Positions 47,401 through 61,110 are shown, numbered from the stretch's first letter. The stretch: DNA of 64,000 nucleotides from Ziziphus jujuba (GCF_031755915.1 NC_083385.1:14095001-14159000), one strand, 5' to 3'. Notes: a model not told the origin generated them from the sequence alone. Numbers and translations are program-made.

Positions 47401-47624
47401 TTACAAGCATGCACAAACTATTAATTAAATAAAAACCCTACAAAGTATTTATTAAATCTTTTTCTTCTCAATAATTTATTGTACCATATCATCTTACAAC
47501 TATTAGAAATAAATTGCTGCTTTTTTCCTCAATTAAATGATAAAAGAAGTTAACAAGTATTTTTTTTTCTCTATTTCAAGCAAACTTTTTTTTTTCAAAT
47601 ATATATCACGGTAAAATATTCTCC

Positions 47625-47669
<45 letters not shown>

Positions 47670-49106
47670 CAATTTTATTTTTTAGTGATATTGAATTTGT
47701 GAGATATATACCTTCAATAAGAATATAAAATATGGTGATATATATTTGAAATACATAACGATATTTTTGGTTATTTAAAAGGACGTAACTCCTTTTTTTG
47801 TTTTTTTTTTTTTCTTTGCCATTCTAGTGGGAAATCTGCGTTTGATTGATGTCCAAAAATACATCGTATAATTTGCTTTTTGGAAGCTTGAAGAACTCAA
47901 AGAATGCATAATTTATCACACACACTTGCAAATAAAATTAAAAATTAAAAAATTAAAAAAAAAATAAAAAAACTCAAAATGCACCCAATACAGGATAACT
48001 TATTATACTTTTTACCCAGTAAGTTACGTGTGCTATTAATTTTTATTTTTATTTATTTATTTATTTATTTTTTTTTGTTTTCTTGGGTCCCTTGTTTTAA
48101 TCAAAATATAATGAACGGACTTTTCTAAGCTTTTATACATTAATCAATTTTATTTTATTATTTATTTTGTCAAAGGAATACTATTCGCATCCGTCTTGCC
48201 TCAAATTTCTAAGTGAGCCTTTACGCGAAATGACATTTACTTTTTTTCGTTTGTCCTTTTGCTAAGGGAAATTACATTTACTACCATACCATCCCAATGA
48301 GGACAAACAGATAGGCAAAAAATTTTACTGCCCCATATAAAAAAGCATTTTACTTTCCAACTAATCCCGCGAAAAACGAATATGTGTTAGTAACTGAGAC
48401 AAATATATAATATGCTAAGTCTAAAAATAATCTAGATAGGTTCATATGATTTGGATTATACTTCCAGGAGACAAGGTGTAAATTTGTTCATAATAGGAAA
48501 TATGTTTACCATGGAAAGAATACTAAACAATATTATGTTATAAAATAAAAAAAAATTCCAATCGATGGCACATTCATAATCTGTCTAAAATGTGAATCAT
48601 TTGCTGTCCAAAGCTATTTTATTGATTAATAAGCAGTCAATTCGTGCCAACAGCGACCGCACATTTTAATTTGAATTAAGTAGAAATTATTAATCAAGTG
48701 TAAGAACTTTTTATATATAAATATTTTTTTTTTCTGAAAAAATTTAGTTTAGACTTTGGAGGAACAGTCCAATACCCACTAACCCAATTTTTAATAAGGT
48801 CGTACTTGGAAAATATCGCCACCAACCTAATTTTTCAATTTGTAATGACCGTGACATGGGGCATTCTTAGCTAGGGTTTGTATATGTGGTGGAAACTTCA
48901 AAGTCCAAAACCACAAACTTGATGTTCCAAATTTTTGACCAATTATTTCTAATAATTCAAGCAACTTGCAGGTGGTGGTTTGTTATATATATATATATAT
49001 ATATATATGATATAAAGGAATGACGAAAGCTTAATTGATTATAAGAAATCAAAGAACAGATCGGTGCTTTAATCACTATATATATTTATAATACTGATCA
49101 TTACCA

Positions 49107-49143
<37 letters not shown>

Positions 49144-51251
49144 AAATTGAGGAATGACGAAAGCATGTAAGTAATCAAGGAATAAAAGTACCCTCCTAGT
49201 AATATAATACAGTTATATATAAAACCGTATTTAGTATGACAAATATAAGCTACCACATATACACAATGAAAAAGGTTCTACGAATTATTTTCACTACCGA
49301 CTTTTTTTTCCTTTGCAGAAAAATAAATGAATAAATAAGACTAAGTGCTTATTCCCTAAGTATATATGCATATTTTGTTATCAATTTTTCTTCTGCACAA
49401 ACTGAGTGATGTGATGATTTATAGATTATTAATTTGTTATACCAAAAAATGCAATAAAAAGCTAATAGGATGTGGAGGTGCAAAAATAAATTGATTAATA
49501 ATATTACACATTATTCGTCTTCAAAATGGAGATAACATAATTTTTTTTTTTTAACAGTGATAAAATAAAGTGAATATCTATAATATTAGTCTTTCAAAAA
49601 ACAAGGCTCTAATATATTGTTTGGAAAGGTTTGCAAATTCTGTAAGGCCATTAATTAAGTCATTGCTGTTTTAACCTCTTTATATGATCAAATTCACTTC
49701 AAACTGTTCTGGGCCCAATTTGAATCATACTAAACCATACACCTTGTGGCTACTTAAATTTTGAGCCTGGGCCGAATATAAATAGCCTAATCCATTTCCA
49801 AATCTCAACCTAATGGGTCGGGTTAAGAGTCAGCAACCGGGCGGGTTCAGAGCATGGTGGCTTGGTAGTAGGTTTTCTTTAAGCCATCAATGAAAGACAA
49901 AAGCAACACTAAGGGGAAAAAAAATAAAAAAAAGGTAATAGAAAAGATGAAAATGTTATTGAAGAAAGCTGCAAATTAAGAATTGAGACAAAACACCTTA
50001 GTCTTTGGGATTGTTTAAAAAATAAAATAAAATTGGAATTCAGTGCAAGACAGTTTAAACTTTCAATCTACTTCGTGTCAATTGGAATCTTTCAGGAAAA
50101 ATTGTCATTCAATCAGTATTATAAGGACTTGACTATATCCATGCTGATGCAAGGATATTTGAATTTTGGTGATAAAGAAGCAAATAAATTTCTAAAATTT
50201 ACCTCTTCAGCTAATGAAAATAATTATCATCAGTTATATATTTTCCACTTTTCGTTGCCAAATCTCCCAATTTTGTTGATATTCTTTCGTGTTTTGTAAA
50301 AACAAGTGCTTGAATTTTAAAATACATTAGTTAATTAGAAGGCATAATAAGGACTTTTTCCGGTGAGCCATATGCTACAAGCATTTTTTATTTTTTTTTG
50401 GTAAATCACATATGCTACAAGCATAGTTATTTTTGTGGTTTAACATCATTATATAGCAACTCCATTCTATTAGAGAAAACAAAAAATTAGAAAAACACTT
50501 AAAATAGGCAGGCTTGCTAACTTTAAACTCATAAGGCTCATTACTAATTGATAAGCATAACTCGAAACTCTCTTCTTTTGGTCTTACCATACTGGTGATT
50601 AATTCACCCCCAAAAAAAAAAAAAAAAAAATGCTTCTTGGTGGTTACGCCACAAAATTAATTATTTCATACCTCTTTGAATTGCCAGACTTCCAACTCAA
50701 CTTTGCTAAAGTAAAAGCCATGTGCATTCTCTGTATATTAATTTTAAGTGAAAATTATTAATTAATATTGTTTTCAATCCAAAAGACATTAACCAAACAA
50801 GTTCCAATCTTTTTTTCCACCCAAAAGTCTTTATGTCAACCGACATCGTGAGCTTTATTCTTCCTTAGAATACCGACTCCTTTATTTAATTACATTGAGA
50901 AAGTAAGTGAACCAATAAGCAACATAGATATCTATCTTTTGCTTTAAGAAATTAAAGCACAATTCCATGATCTTGATTGATCGTAACACACATTAAGCCT
51001 AATTAATAGATTTATAATGAAAAAGTACAAACTAGAGCTCGTAAAATCTCCTGCAGATTAACATATGTCGTACAATAGCAGATCAGCCCAGCACTAAAAC
51101 TTTAGCTTAGATTATTATATAGAGACCAGCATACATATACATATATATATATATATAGATGATCAATGGCTCATGACATATGCATGAGAATACCTACTTC
51201 TAATTCTTTTTGCCTTATAAGGCTTGCCAACAAAATTATAATTATAAACTC
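44412..51251. other. Long AT-rich desert, no gene recognised
   Basis: Contains (TA)n tracts (47627-47662, 48984-49009, 49103-49140), a 20-bp tandem duplication of TAAGAATTTGAATATTGAT at about 45328-45366, and GC-richer patches near 44820-44950 and 49705-49860. The latter has GGGCCC and GGGTCGGG words. Open frames are short and composition-driven. Confidence 0.55.
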
Positions 51252-51794
51252 CTACCATAAACTTTGAATTTTGTTTCCAGGAAGAGGAGGAAGTTTGGAG
51301 AGCTTAATGAAATTATCCTCCCTAGTATCACATGAAGATTTGCAAGAAAACATAAACTTGGTCTTCCTTAATTTCGACCCGACCACACTACCTTTCTTAA
51401 CCCAACATTCATGATCATGAGTAGTAGTAGTACTACTAGACAACTTACCATCAATATTTATAGTTTTGGTGCACTCTTTGTAAGCAACAAGAAAAGGGTC
51501 GTCCTGCCATTTCAAGTCCTTGGAAGAAGTGCTTCTTCGTGGTGGCTGCGATGGACATGGGGGGAGAGGAATCTTTATCATCATCTCGTAATTATCAGCG
51601 TCTACTACCTTAGGGCTATTAGAGAGCAAATTTGGAGGTGGTCGCAGAGATGGTGGTTTCAGATCTAGAGCTTGAAGACTCTTATTATTATGTTCAAGGC
51701 ACTCTTGGTTGGTGATCACCTTGGAGATCCCGGGCTTGTCCTCCCATGAAAATGGTATGCTTCCTTGTGAATAAACCTTTCTATGACTACTCAT
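51252..51794 (-). CDS. DUF688-like plant protein, single exon, 180 aa
   Basis: An ATG-initiated intronless frame on the minus strand. It begins MSSHRKVYSQGSIPFSWEDK followed by PG: the (I/V)PFxWExxPG motif near the N-terminus is the signature of the plant DUF688 group and related small proteins. The rest is Pro-rich (KPPSLRPPPNLL, IPLPPCPSQPPR), followed by a DDPFLVAYKECTK block, also typical, and a basic Cys-containing stretch (KFMFSCKSSCD). No membrane segment, signal peptide or enzyme motif is seen. Function of the family is unknown to me. A TATA-like TTTATATAAC lies about 80 bp upstream of the ATG (51874-51883), supporting the start. Confidence 0.78.
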   Translation of the reverse strand: MSSHRKVYSQGSIPFSWEDKPGISKVITNQECLEHNNKSLQALDLKPPSLRPPPNLLSNSPKVVDADNYEMMIKIPLPPCPSQPPRRSTSSKDLKWQDDPFLVAYKECTKTINIDGKLSSSTTTTHDHECWVKKGSVVGSKLRKTKFMFSCKSSCDTREDNFIKLSKLPPLPGNKIQSLW

Positions 51795-51873
51795 CTTAAT
51801 TGTTAAAAAGGACCAATAATTTTTTTTTTTTTTTTTCTATCGAAAATTGAAGGGAAGGGAGTTATTTGAAGGA

Positions 51874-51883
51874 GTTATATAAA
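51874..51883 (-). promoter_or_regulatory. TATA box of the DUF688-like gene
   Basis: GCTTTATATAACTCC on the minus strand, about 80-90 bp before the start codon. Confidence 0.5.
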
Positions 51884-53315
51884 GCACTTTTTTCATGAAC
51901 TTCCGCACTCTCTAACGGCAGAGATACCTAAACGGCAAGCAAACAATACGTGAAAATGAAGGCTGTGTATGTGTGTCGTTCTCTACTTTTTAAACCCAGT
52001 TCAAGATCCAATTATAGAAATCAAGCATATATATACATATGATGATGAAAGAGAAGAAAATTATATATGAGAGTGTCATAGTAGTTAGTTCTTTGGGCGA
52101 GGAAAAGTCTAAACCCCCCATAATAATTTTGGGGTTACGGAAGTTAAAAAGGGTGCGTATTCTGTGTGTTGTGTGAGTGCAGTAAATAAATTCTTGTGGC
52201 GGATAAGTTGACGAATTCAATTGGGAATATTATTTTTGAGCAGGTGGGAGTGGCTGATTTACTCGATAACTAATGCATCTAAAGCGACTGAAGACGTACG
52301 TTTTCCATGACATTATTATGCCCTTTTTATGGTCTAATAGTCATCAAGTAGATCAGCAAATTCCATATTACCATTTAATTATGTTATTCATCACATTTTG
52401 GCAGTCCTTTCAAAGAATATATAAATACATTACAAAAATAATGTTTTATAAAACAAAAGTTAAAAATATATTATTGTAATAAATTCATACTTTTTTTTTT
52501 TTTTTAACATTGATCATGATTAATTTTCATATATACCCCCCAAATATTAAAAAAGAAAAGAAAAAAGAAATTGTACTTTATAATATTACCCTTGATATAA
52601 CATATCTATATATATATATATATACAGGAAGTGGAAAATTTTGAACCAAAAATTATGAAAAGCAAATGCACATGCTTTCCTAAATTCTGAAGGAACCGAA
52701 TAGTAGGCAACAGAATTTGACTATGTGAATGAGCTTTTAGAAAATAGAGAAGTCCTTGTTAAGAGTTAGGTGGCTAAAGCAAGAAAAATATATAATGACA
52801 CGCTTTGAAATCAAAAGCTTATAATTAATGAAGCATGAAAAGGATGATTCTGTACTTTCCAAGCATTTAACCTGTTACTATTGTGATATTCTTTGAATTG
52901 TTCATGCTGAAGTTTTGTAGGTTGGAGATGGATAGGCATGACTGCAACTCTTCACCTAAAAAGAAAAAAGCCCAACAAAAGAAAATTATTGGGTTTGATG
53001 GATACAAAACGACTACTATTTTTCTTTTTGGCGTCGAGCGCAAGGAAATATCATGTTGATAATTCAAAGATAATATACATAACATATTTTTGTCAATGAA
53101 TTATTCCCTTTTAATCAAATATTTGTTGGGTAACATTAATGTTTTCTTTCGTGGAGATTATGTGTGTGTCATGGTGCAATTGAGATGTTAAAAAAAACCA
53201 TGATTTTTAAGATGTAAGACCATAAAGAGATGTACTGAGTTAATTATTACCATGTTGTACATGTAGACTAGACACTACAAATTCATGGAAGATAAATTTT
53301 TCTGTTTTTTTTTTA

Positions 53316-53353
<38 letters not shown>

Positions 53354-55824
53354 AGCCTACGATACAAATATTTTTTTTTTAAATATTAATTTTGATGCAA
53401 ATCCACACATATGAATGGACTACATCATAATTTCATTGTATATATATTATATTAGATAAAAGAGGAATTAAATTCCAATAATTTTTTGAATAAAAAATAT
53501 ACTTTTTACCATTGAACTATTTTGCAACAACCTATCTATTTAATCAAAAATTTTGAACTCTATTAGTTTTACAATTTTTTCAAAAAAACAGAAAAGATAA
53601 CTCATCTTACTTAAACAGTAATATGGCTGAGTAAAGGAGTAATTTTAACTCTTCTCTTTTTTTATATATATAAATTATAATACATATGTCAATTTTTTCA
53701 TCATAATGTTTTGAATTCATAATCTACCATGTGAATTGCTTATTTTAAGCTTAAATTTTATTAAAAAATTAATTTAAAAAAAAAAGTAAACATATTACTA
53801 AAAAGTAATAGCAAAAAAAAAATATAGAAGATGATAAAAGCATATGTATGAGAAGTCTTTGGCTTTCAGCCAAAAAAAAAGAAAAAGAAAAAGAAAAAGA
53901 AAAAGAGAAGTCTTTGGCATTCCTTTTTTTAAATTTTTATCTTGTAAAAAAAAAGAAAAATAAAAATAAAAATAAAGGGTTTCAGTCACGGAAACCAGAC
54001 AGATTTGATATAAAGATGGGCTTTACCCTGGCAAGATATCAGGAGGAATTGTCCATATCTAACAAGCCCGCGAGAAAAAGTCACACTGAGGGGACAAAAT
54101 TGTCTTTTCAAACAGGATTTTTTTTTTTTTTTAAATGGAAAATATAGGATTATTTAATCGTTACGCGTAGAAATAGGACACTGGAATTAGGGTTTGGCGG
54201 GGTACAAATTTGATGAGAGCGCTGCGCCTCTGCCTCTATTATATATCCGCCATTGATATGCGATAGAAGCATCGATTTGACTTTTTGATCTTACTCTTTT
54301 TTCTTGAATTTTCCTGCACTCTTAGATCTCTCTCTCTTTTCTTGTTTTTATTTTTTTTTTTATTTTTTTAATTTTTTGTTAATCGTATAAATTTTGGGGG
54401 CGGTGACGACAAACAACATTTCTCGATTCTGAAAATGTTTATCTTGATAAACATGGACCTTATATACTTGATGACAGAGTTTATGCGTGTCTGAGCCTCC
54501 TTTTTAATTGAAAAAAAAAACATTTAGTTTTGGGTATTTTTGTGAATTTTTGTGTGAATTAGATTGATGAAAAGCAAAGCATGAGAAGGTTTGGGGGAAG
54601 TGGCTGTGATTATAAATGTAATTCCTCGTTCTGAATGCCATTTTGAGCTTGACAGACGCTTTTTTTTTTAACACCCATAGAATATGAGCCATTTCCGCAT
54701 CTTCTCCAATTTTAAGCAAGCAAAATTGTGCTTTTTATTTTTGCGTCTATATTGATTCTTTGAATGCAGATTTTATCAAAGTTTAAAAAAAAAAAAAAAA
54801 GGAAGAACAAGAAAGAGTTTTGTAATTAGACTTAGAATATTATCACAATAAATATGGTTGAATATCCAGGTTTGAATTTCCCTTCATATTAATTCAACTA
54901 TCTCTTTACTTTAAAATGAATTAACTTCGAAGCATAAAACCAACTTGAAAAGTTTTTTCCTGTATAAGCGCATGGGAATGAATGGAAAGCCCATTTGAAA
55001 TATACCAACCAAGAATTCAAAACCCAACCAAAAAAAAGCAGGATTCTTTTCAATAATTCCATTCAAAAACAAAAAGTATTTTTTTTTTAAAAAAAAAGTG
55101 TTTATTTATATAAACAGTGTTGTAATTTATGTGGCGAAAAAGTGGACAAGTGATGGATCCACGACGCTACCTTCCAACACTTGGAACTCATTATCAAACT
55201 GGCCCATCCTTATTATGCAATTATACATACTTTCATCAAATGCATACTAGTACTATTCAGTGTAGATAAAATGATGGATAAAGCCAGGCAAAACCAGCTG
55301 CATCTCCTCCAAAATCGATCATGCTGGTCTTTTTATTTATTTTTACTCTGTTTCTTTTTCTTTTTTCTTTTTTGGGGGCCAAAAAGATTCTGGTCCCACA
55401 TGATATGTTTTTCGTGTATAGATATTAGAAAAAAAGAAACAAAAGGGTTAAAAAAAAAAAAAATCCCGAGTGTCTTTGAAGGAAAAAAAGGAAAAAAGTC
55501 CATGCTTAGGACCCAGCAGGGCATTATTTTGGTTGAGATGGGTCCTGGTAGCTTTTAAGACTATGCTTTCAATCAGGTCAGACCAAGAAAGGACTACTAA
55601 CCTTGTGCTTGCTAACCTCCGTGTCAGTGGTTTTTTGGTCCTGTAGTCTCTCGACCTTGGCCCATAGCCAATAAATCTGCAGGTAACCAATACCGTGCTG
55701 GTTGCCTGGTGGACAGCCCACAAGCATGCCTCCTGTCTCAAAACATGGGGACTCCAAACCTAATTTACAATATCTGATTTCAATCATACACATACACATA
55801 TCTCCATATTTATATATATTATTG

Positions 55825-55855
<31 letters not shown>

Positions 55856-55970
55856 TTATACGATATTCTGTGTGAGAAAAGCACCAAATGAAAGAAGATT
55901 GAAAAGGGTTTCTGTCACTAAGATGGGGCTTTAGAGAGGGTCATATCTCAATGATCAATCTCTATTTTGG

Positions 55971-56005
<35 letters not shown>

Positions 56006-56660
56006 CTATGTATAAACAATGTGATGATGGAAGTTTCCCCACCATCATTGACCTGCTTTGTCCCCACTTCTTTGGGGGCTAGCCTGCATATAAATTCCTC
56101 TCCCAGTCTCCCTTATAGCGACTCTGCCTTTATATCACTGTTGTTGCCTACTCTTCCTTACAGGAATCTCTACTACCATGCTACGTTTCAGAATCTGCAA
56201 CAGAAAGATATGCTTTCCTTTGCAATAATGCATTGTTTTTATCTTCTTTTTTTGTTCTGTTCTCTTTTTCCTTGTTTGAATTATTGGGTTCGTAGCAGAT
56301 AGGGAGGCAAGAAAAGAAAAGAGGATTAAAGGAAAAATATCAACACAGCATAAATTACATTAAATTCATTAGGAAAGAGGCGGACGAAAAAAAAAATAAA
56401 AAAAAAAAACTATCTGACACCCACAAACCCACATGAGCCAAACTGGGCAAATTACCTATTCGAAATCAGAATGAACCATGTCTCTAGTTTTGTTTGACAT
56501 GTAAAAGCCATAGAGAGAGTAAAAAAAAAAAAAAAACAAAGAAATTTAAATCAGATAAACAAAGGGTTACTCCTAGCTTTTCTAGACTCGTTCCACCAGG
56601 TCAATCTTTTCTTCTGTTTCGTAAACCTTCAGCTCCTTGCTTTTGCATCAGATTTCGAAT
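51884..56660. other. Intergenic region with two GC-richer patches
   Basis: Mostly AT-rich, with (TA)n at 52604-52624, 53322-53351 and 55975-56000. A patch at 54180-54260 starts with TTAGGGTTTGGCGGGG, and another at 55560-55760 is open on the minus strand (55578-55799, 73 codons) but matches no family I know. The part next to 56660 is the GRF 3' flank. Confidence 0.5.
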
Positions 56661-59654
56661 TTACAAGGAGGGAATTGAGGAACTTGCTAGAGTTGAACCA
56701 AGAACATCATCATATAGGCTAGCTCCATCAAGATTCTTTTTGTTATCGGCTCTTGGACTGCTTCCTGAACTGCTGTTTGAGAGTGAACAGAAAGTTGACT
56801 TCTGTAGGACACCTGTTGGAGAAGACCCCAGCTGAGGACTACCTTCCCACCCTTCTGTCAAGAGGTTAAGAGCAGATGAATTCTTGCAAGGCTTCACTGT
56901 GGTGGTTGAACTGGTCAAGACCTCTCCTAAAGGACCTCCCATTGAAGTTCCCCAGGATACAGGTACCCAATTAGTCTGCTTATGTGTTGCTTCACCAAGC
57001 TCGTTACTTTGTCCCAAATTCATTTGCATAGGCTCGAACTCGCGAGATAATCTTAGCGGTGAAAGTGCAAGTTTTTCCTGTGTGGGAGATGACGAGGATG
57101 ATGAGAATTCTGAGGATGTCATAGGTATCGACATCGAGAGCTGGGTCCAGTCTGATTTGATTTCTTCAGGCCAACTAATGACCGAGTGATTGGACTGGTC
57201 TTTTGGCCACTCATCCATGAATTGTCGTAGCGGATGTTGGTCTTGGGTTTCTTGGTCACTGAAGTCTAAGAAAGAACCATAGTTTTTGGAATTCAAGTAA
57301 GAGCTCTTATGTGAAGGATTAAGAAGTGAATCAGTAGAAACAAGTCCAAACTCTGATTGGGAGGATTCTTCCAACATGAGCTCTTGTTTTGGAATGTTAA
57401 AAGTAGAGACGTTAGCTTTCAGTTTGATGGTAGGAGAAGACATCATTGACAGGCCCCGAAGATCTTGCATTCTGCAATCAAATATTCGCTTTCTTTAGAA
57501 CAATTCATTGAAAAGAACAGAAAAATTAAAACATTAATCTTCAAACTCATAAGCATCAACAAGAAACATATGAAGAACTTCAAACCTTTATAACCAAATA
57601 TAATTAGAGAACATAAGAACCTTAATTCAGTTTTCCAAATAAAATGGAAACAGAGCCAGTTAAATGATGAATTCCTCATAAGAAAAGGAATCCTAAGCCC
57701 CAACTGGTAAGACTAGTCACTTTCACCAAAGTAAAGATGAAATGATGGGGTCCTACTATAAAGTAAAAGGAAAGTAAAAAACAATAAGCATGCAAATAGT
57801 GTTAGATCAACAGTATATGACTTATAATCAGACTAAAGAAACTATGATCCATAAAAAGTGTAATTATTATTATCCTTCTTTTTTTTTTTTTTTTTCACCT
57901 GTTCACAAGAGCATCTGTAGAAGGATTGGTAGCAACAGCAGCGGCAGCAGAAGAAGAAGCACCAGCACCAGATTGCAAATTCTTAAGGTGATGTGGTGTG
58001 ATGGTGAGGCTGTCGGATGCTCCGCCACTGGGTATCACCGATGTTGACATGGAGGAAGTCATCGGCACCACCTTTGAAGTAGTGGTCCCCGAGGCGGCAT
58101 GGCCAGACTGGCCTTCCACAGGCTTTCTTGAACGATGGCGGCCCCTGTTTATGTGCCTTTCACAGTACTTCTGGTCGGCAACAGCATCTCTAGAGCACCG
58201 CCATTTCTTACCATCGGTTCGACGACACCTCCCGGGTTCAGGATCGGTGTTGCCAGAAAAACCCAGATGGAAAGAGCCCCACCCTACTGCTTAGATTAAA
58301 AAAAAAAAGAAAAAAAAAAAAAAAAAAAAAAGAGGATTTTATGAGAGAGAGAGCGAGGGGTATCAGACAAAAGGGAAAAAAGAAAGAAAATGGATTTCTG
58401 TATCAAAACCAGTAATACTTTCTTGTTACAAAAACTGGTATAAAACTTTATTAGAAAGATAAAGGACTTTGAGATTATTGCAGATGCTGTAAGACAACAG
58501 CATAAAATTGGAAATTCCATGTTTTCAGCAGTAAAAATTTAACAACATTAGAGGATACCAACTACCTGCCTCCAATGTACAAAATCTTTGCCTTTAATGA
58601 CAATTTTTTTTTTTTTTTCTTTCCATTCTCAATTAGACTATATATAAGTCCAGCCCCCACGTTGTCCTCAAGAAATAGGAGACAAAAACTTCTGAAAGAG
58701 TAATCAAGCATGCATGCAGAAGTAAAACAAACTTACATGAATTGGGAGGCAAAGATCCAGCAGACGAACCGGACAAGCCATATGGGTAGATGGATTTCTT
58801 GAGAGGTATGAGCAAATTTGATGGTACAGGCACATTTGAACTGATGTACTTGTAGATCAAAGCCTGGTGCTCTAGCTCAATCCATTGTGATGGAGTAAAT
58901 GGTCCTCTAACCCCGGTAAAAGGCCCATGCATGTTTGCATTCAAGCTTCCAGAACCATAAACTGAAACTGATGAAAAACAAAATTAACTTATCTGAAACA
59001 TTTGGAGGAAAAAAAAAAAAAACTGGGGAGTGAAGTGAAAGATACAGAACCAAACAAAGTGTTATCTGCTATTTCCCCATTAATCTTTCCATTTCTCTCG
59101 CCCTTTTTCCCTTGCCTTACATCAATGTGGAAGCGATTGAAATTCTTCTCTCTTTTTTTTTTTTTTTTTTTTTTTTAAACCAAAAACAAAGCCACCAATA
59201 CCAGATTTGTATGAAGGGGGTGAAGTTCCAAGTTTTCTTTGTTGACAAGACTCAAAAAAACTGAGATTCCTACTAAATGCCCCCATGAAAGGACTCTCTC
59301 TCCCCCTCACCTGTACATAGAAATAAAGCCCACATGACAGTATCGGCAAACACATCAATTGCAAAAATGTGCCTCAATCTCTGCCTTTGTGCTCAAAGTT
59401 ATCCCCCCAAACCCACCTCACAGATTCCATTCCCAGCAAAAACCCATACATTAATTGCGACCCCCGACCAACCCACCATTAAAAAGAAACAAAGAACATA
59501 AATGAAAAATACCTGCATTTCTTGAGTAAGCAGCAGAGGGCGTGCGTTGGTAGTAAGGAAAAGCTGAGGTTTGAGTGTTTCTGTCCAAAGGCCCACCTTC
59601 TTTAGTGAGAAAAGAAACTACTGGTTTATGCGAAGAGAAGCTAAGCATATGCTC

Positions 59655-59701
<47 letters not shown>

Positions 59702-59969
59702 GACGAGTATCACCAGCAGGTAGCAGAGAATTAGATCTCAGCAGAGGAGTAGTCCCCTGATGCAACGGCATTGTCTTGGTGGCCGATGACAAATCCTCTG
59801 TTTTCACCATTTTGGCTCTCCTCCAGTCATCTTCATTAGGCCTAGATCTTTCTTGCTTGCCAAACCCAGATCCGAGACCCTTTGTCTTGGTCTCAGAGTC
59901 GGTAATCTGTGAAGGATCTCCACCTTCAGGACCCATCAAACCCTCCAAACCCACCACCCCAAAATCCAT
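56661..59969 (-). CDS. GRF: Growth-regulating factor (GRF) transcription factor, four exons
   Basis: Minus-strand exons 59969-59513, 58967-58737, 58286-57899 and 57471-56661 join in frame to 628 aa. Exon 1 encodes an acidic N-terminus and a run of 16 Gln. Exon 2 encodes the QLQ domain (residues ~175-210, [18 protein letters not shown] and VPVPSNLL), which binds GIF coactivators. Exon 3 encodes the WRC domain (~243-287, [17 protein letters not shown], zinc ligands Cys250, Cys260, Cys271, His274, with nuclear-localisation-type RGRHRSRKP), which binds DNA. The C-terminus has the [15 protein letters not shown] and GGPLGEVL motifs of long GRFs. The [13 protein letters not shown] block before WRC suggests kinship with GRF7/GRF8-type members, though the FFD, TQL and GGPL motifs also fit GRF1/2; I leave the number open. 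GRFs promote cell proliferation in leaves and roots. A miR396 site lies in exon 3. Start is the first ATG in a GC-richer exon. Confidence 0.94.
58114..58135 (-). promoter_or_regulatory. miR396 target site in the GRF mRNA
   Basis: The plus strand reads TTCCACAGGCTTTCTTGAAC, i.e. miR396 itself with one extra G, so the mRNA is complementary with the single bulge known for GRF targets. It encodes RSRKPVE at the end of the WRC domain. Confidence 0.93.
59655..59702 (-). repeat. (CAA)16 repeat coding for polyglutamine in GRF
   Basis: Sixteen uninterrupted CAA codons (residues ~90-105) in exon 1; likely length-variable. Confidence 0.93.
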
Positions 59970-61110
59970 TTTGGATGCTCCACCAATCTAAAAGACCTCT
60001 GTAAAGCATTAGTTCATGACCAAAAGAAAGAACGAAGGAAAAAATATAAAATAAAATTAAAAATCAAAACTGAAAGCTTTCAGAGAGTGTTTGATGAAAG
60101 GGAGTTGGGCGCATCTTAAGGTGGTTTTGTGAGATGATTTTTAAAAGGAAATGTCTTTGAGAAGTTAAAAAATAAAAAATAATTGGAGAGAGAGAGAGAG
60201 ATAGAAAAAGAGTTGAAACTGAGGAGCAGACAAAGCTAGTACCAAATACTCTCTCCACTTCTCAGACATGCTAGCACAAGTTTATCCATGTTTTTTCAAT
60301 TTTTCAATTTTCAAGTTTTCTTAGCTAATAATTTTTCAATAAAGAGAAAATAAATTTCCCACTTATTTTTAATTTTAAGCAAGACTCGATTTACAAAATT
60401 CTCCCTTGCCCAACCATCTTATGAAGTTTATTTCAGTATTCCAAGTGAAAAAACTTTTTTAAGAAGTTATTTTATTTTTTAAAAAATATTTAAATTATAT
60501 CTATAAGTTTTGGTCCATTTTGTTACTGTTTTGCACTTTAAGGGAATGCTCAGAAATTCAGTTTACCAAATCTCACAATCATTAATGGAGAATCGCTTTG
60601 CCTATGCACGGTAGTTTAATAATTTAAAAAGATGCATAAATGATTTAAATGCTAGGATTGGTTGGTTGATCCTCCTATAAATTTATGTCCTTTTTTTCAT
60701 TGTATTGTATCTATTTTTACATTACAACCAGGAAATTGAAAGTTTGAACCATAGAGGTGTGCATCTATTATTTCTCAATATCTTAACAAAAGCAAAAGTT
60801 TCAATTTCAAAAAAAGATTTCAATTTCGATAATATTGTAATCATTTTTTTCATTGATTTTAACTAAAAAGTAGTACATTTATATTGCAAATTATATTGAA
60901 TTTAGACCAAAATGATACTTTTGTTCTTGTTTCTCACTTTCATAATTATGCATACTAAAATATTAAATGCAAAAACAATTTTATGGATTGTTTCCCTATT
61001 ACCCTTTTATATATTTAGGATTTAAACCGGTTCATTATTTTTCCTATGCACTATACCCCTTATTGCATGATAGAATAAATAAAACGATATATCTAATATG
61101 AAATGTAATA
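59970..61110. promoter_or_regulatory. Upstream region of GRF
   Basis: A leader with a (GA)n tract near 60186-60200 (CT on the sense strand) lies in the first 300 bp. The frame at 60064-60258 begins with GTG, not ATG, so I do not call a uORF. Beyond about 60300 the DNA is AT-rich with no assigned element. Confidence 0.45.

Noticed and set aside
55967..56302. 111-codon plus-strand frame starting in a (TA)n tract
   Set aside because: Begins as a Tyr/Ile run from the microsatellite and has no family resemblance.
60064..60258. Possible uORF in the GRF leader
   Set aside because: The frame begins with GTG rather than ATG; no evidence of translation.
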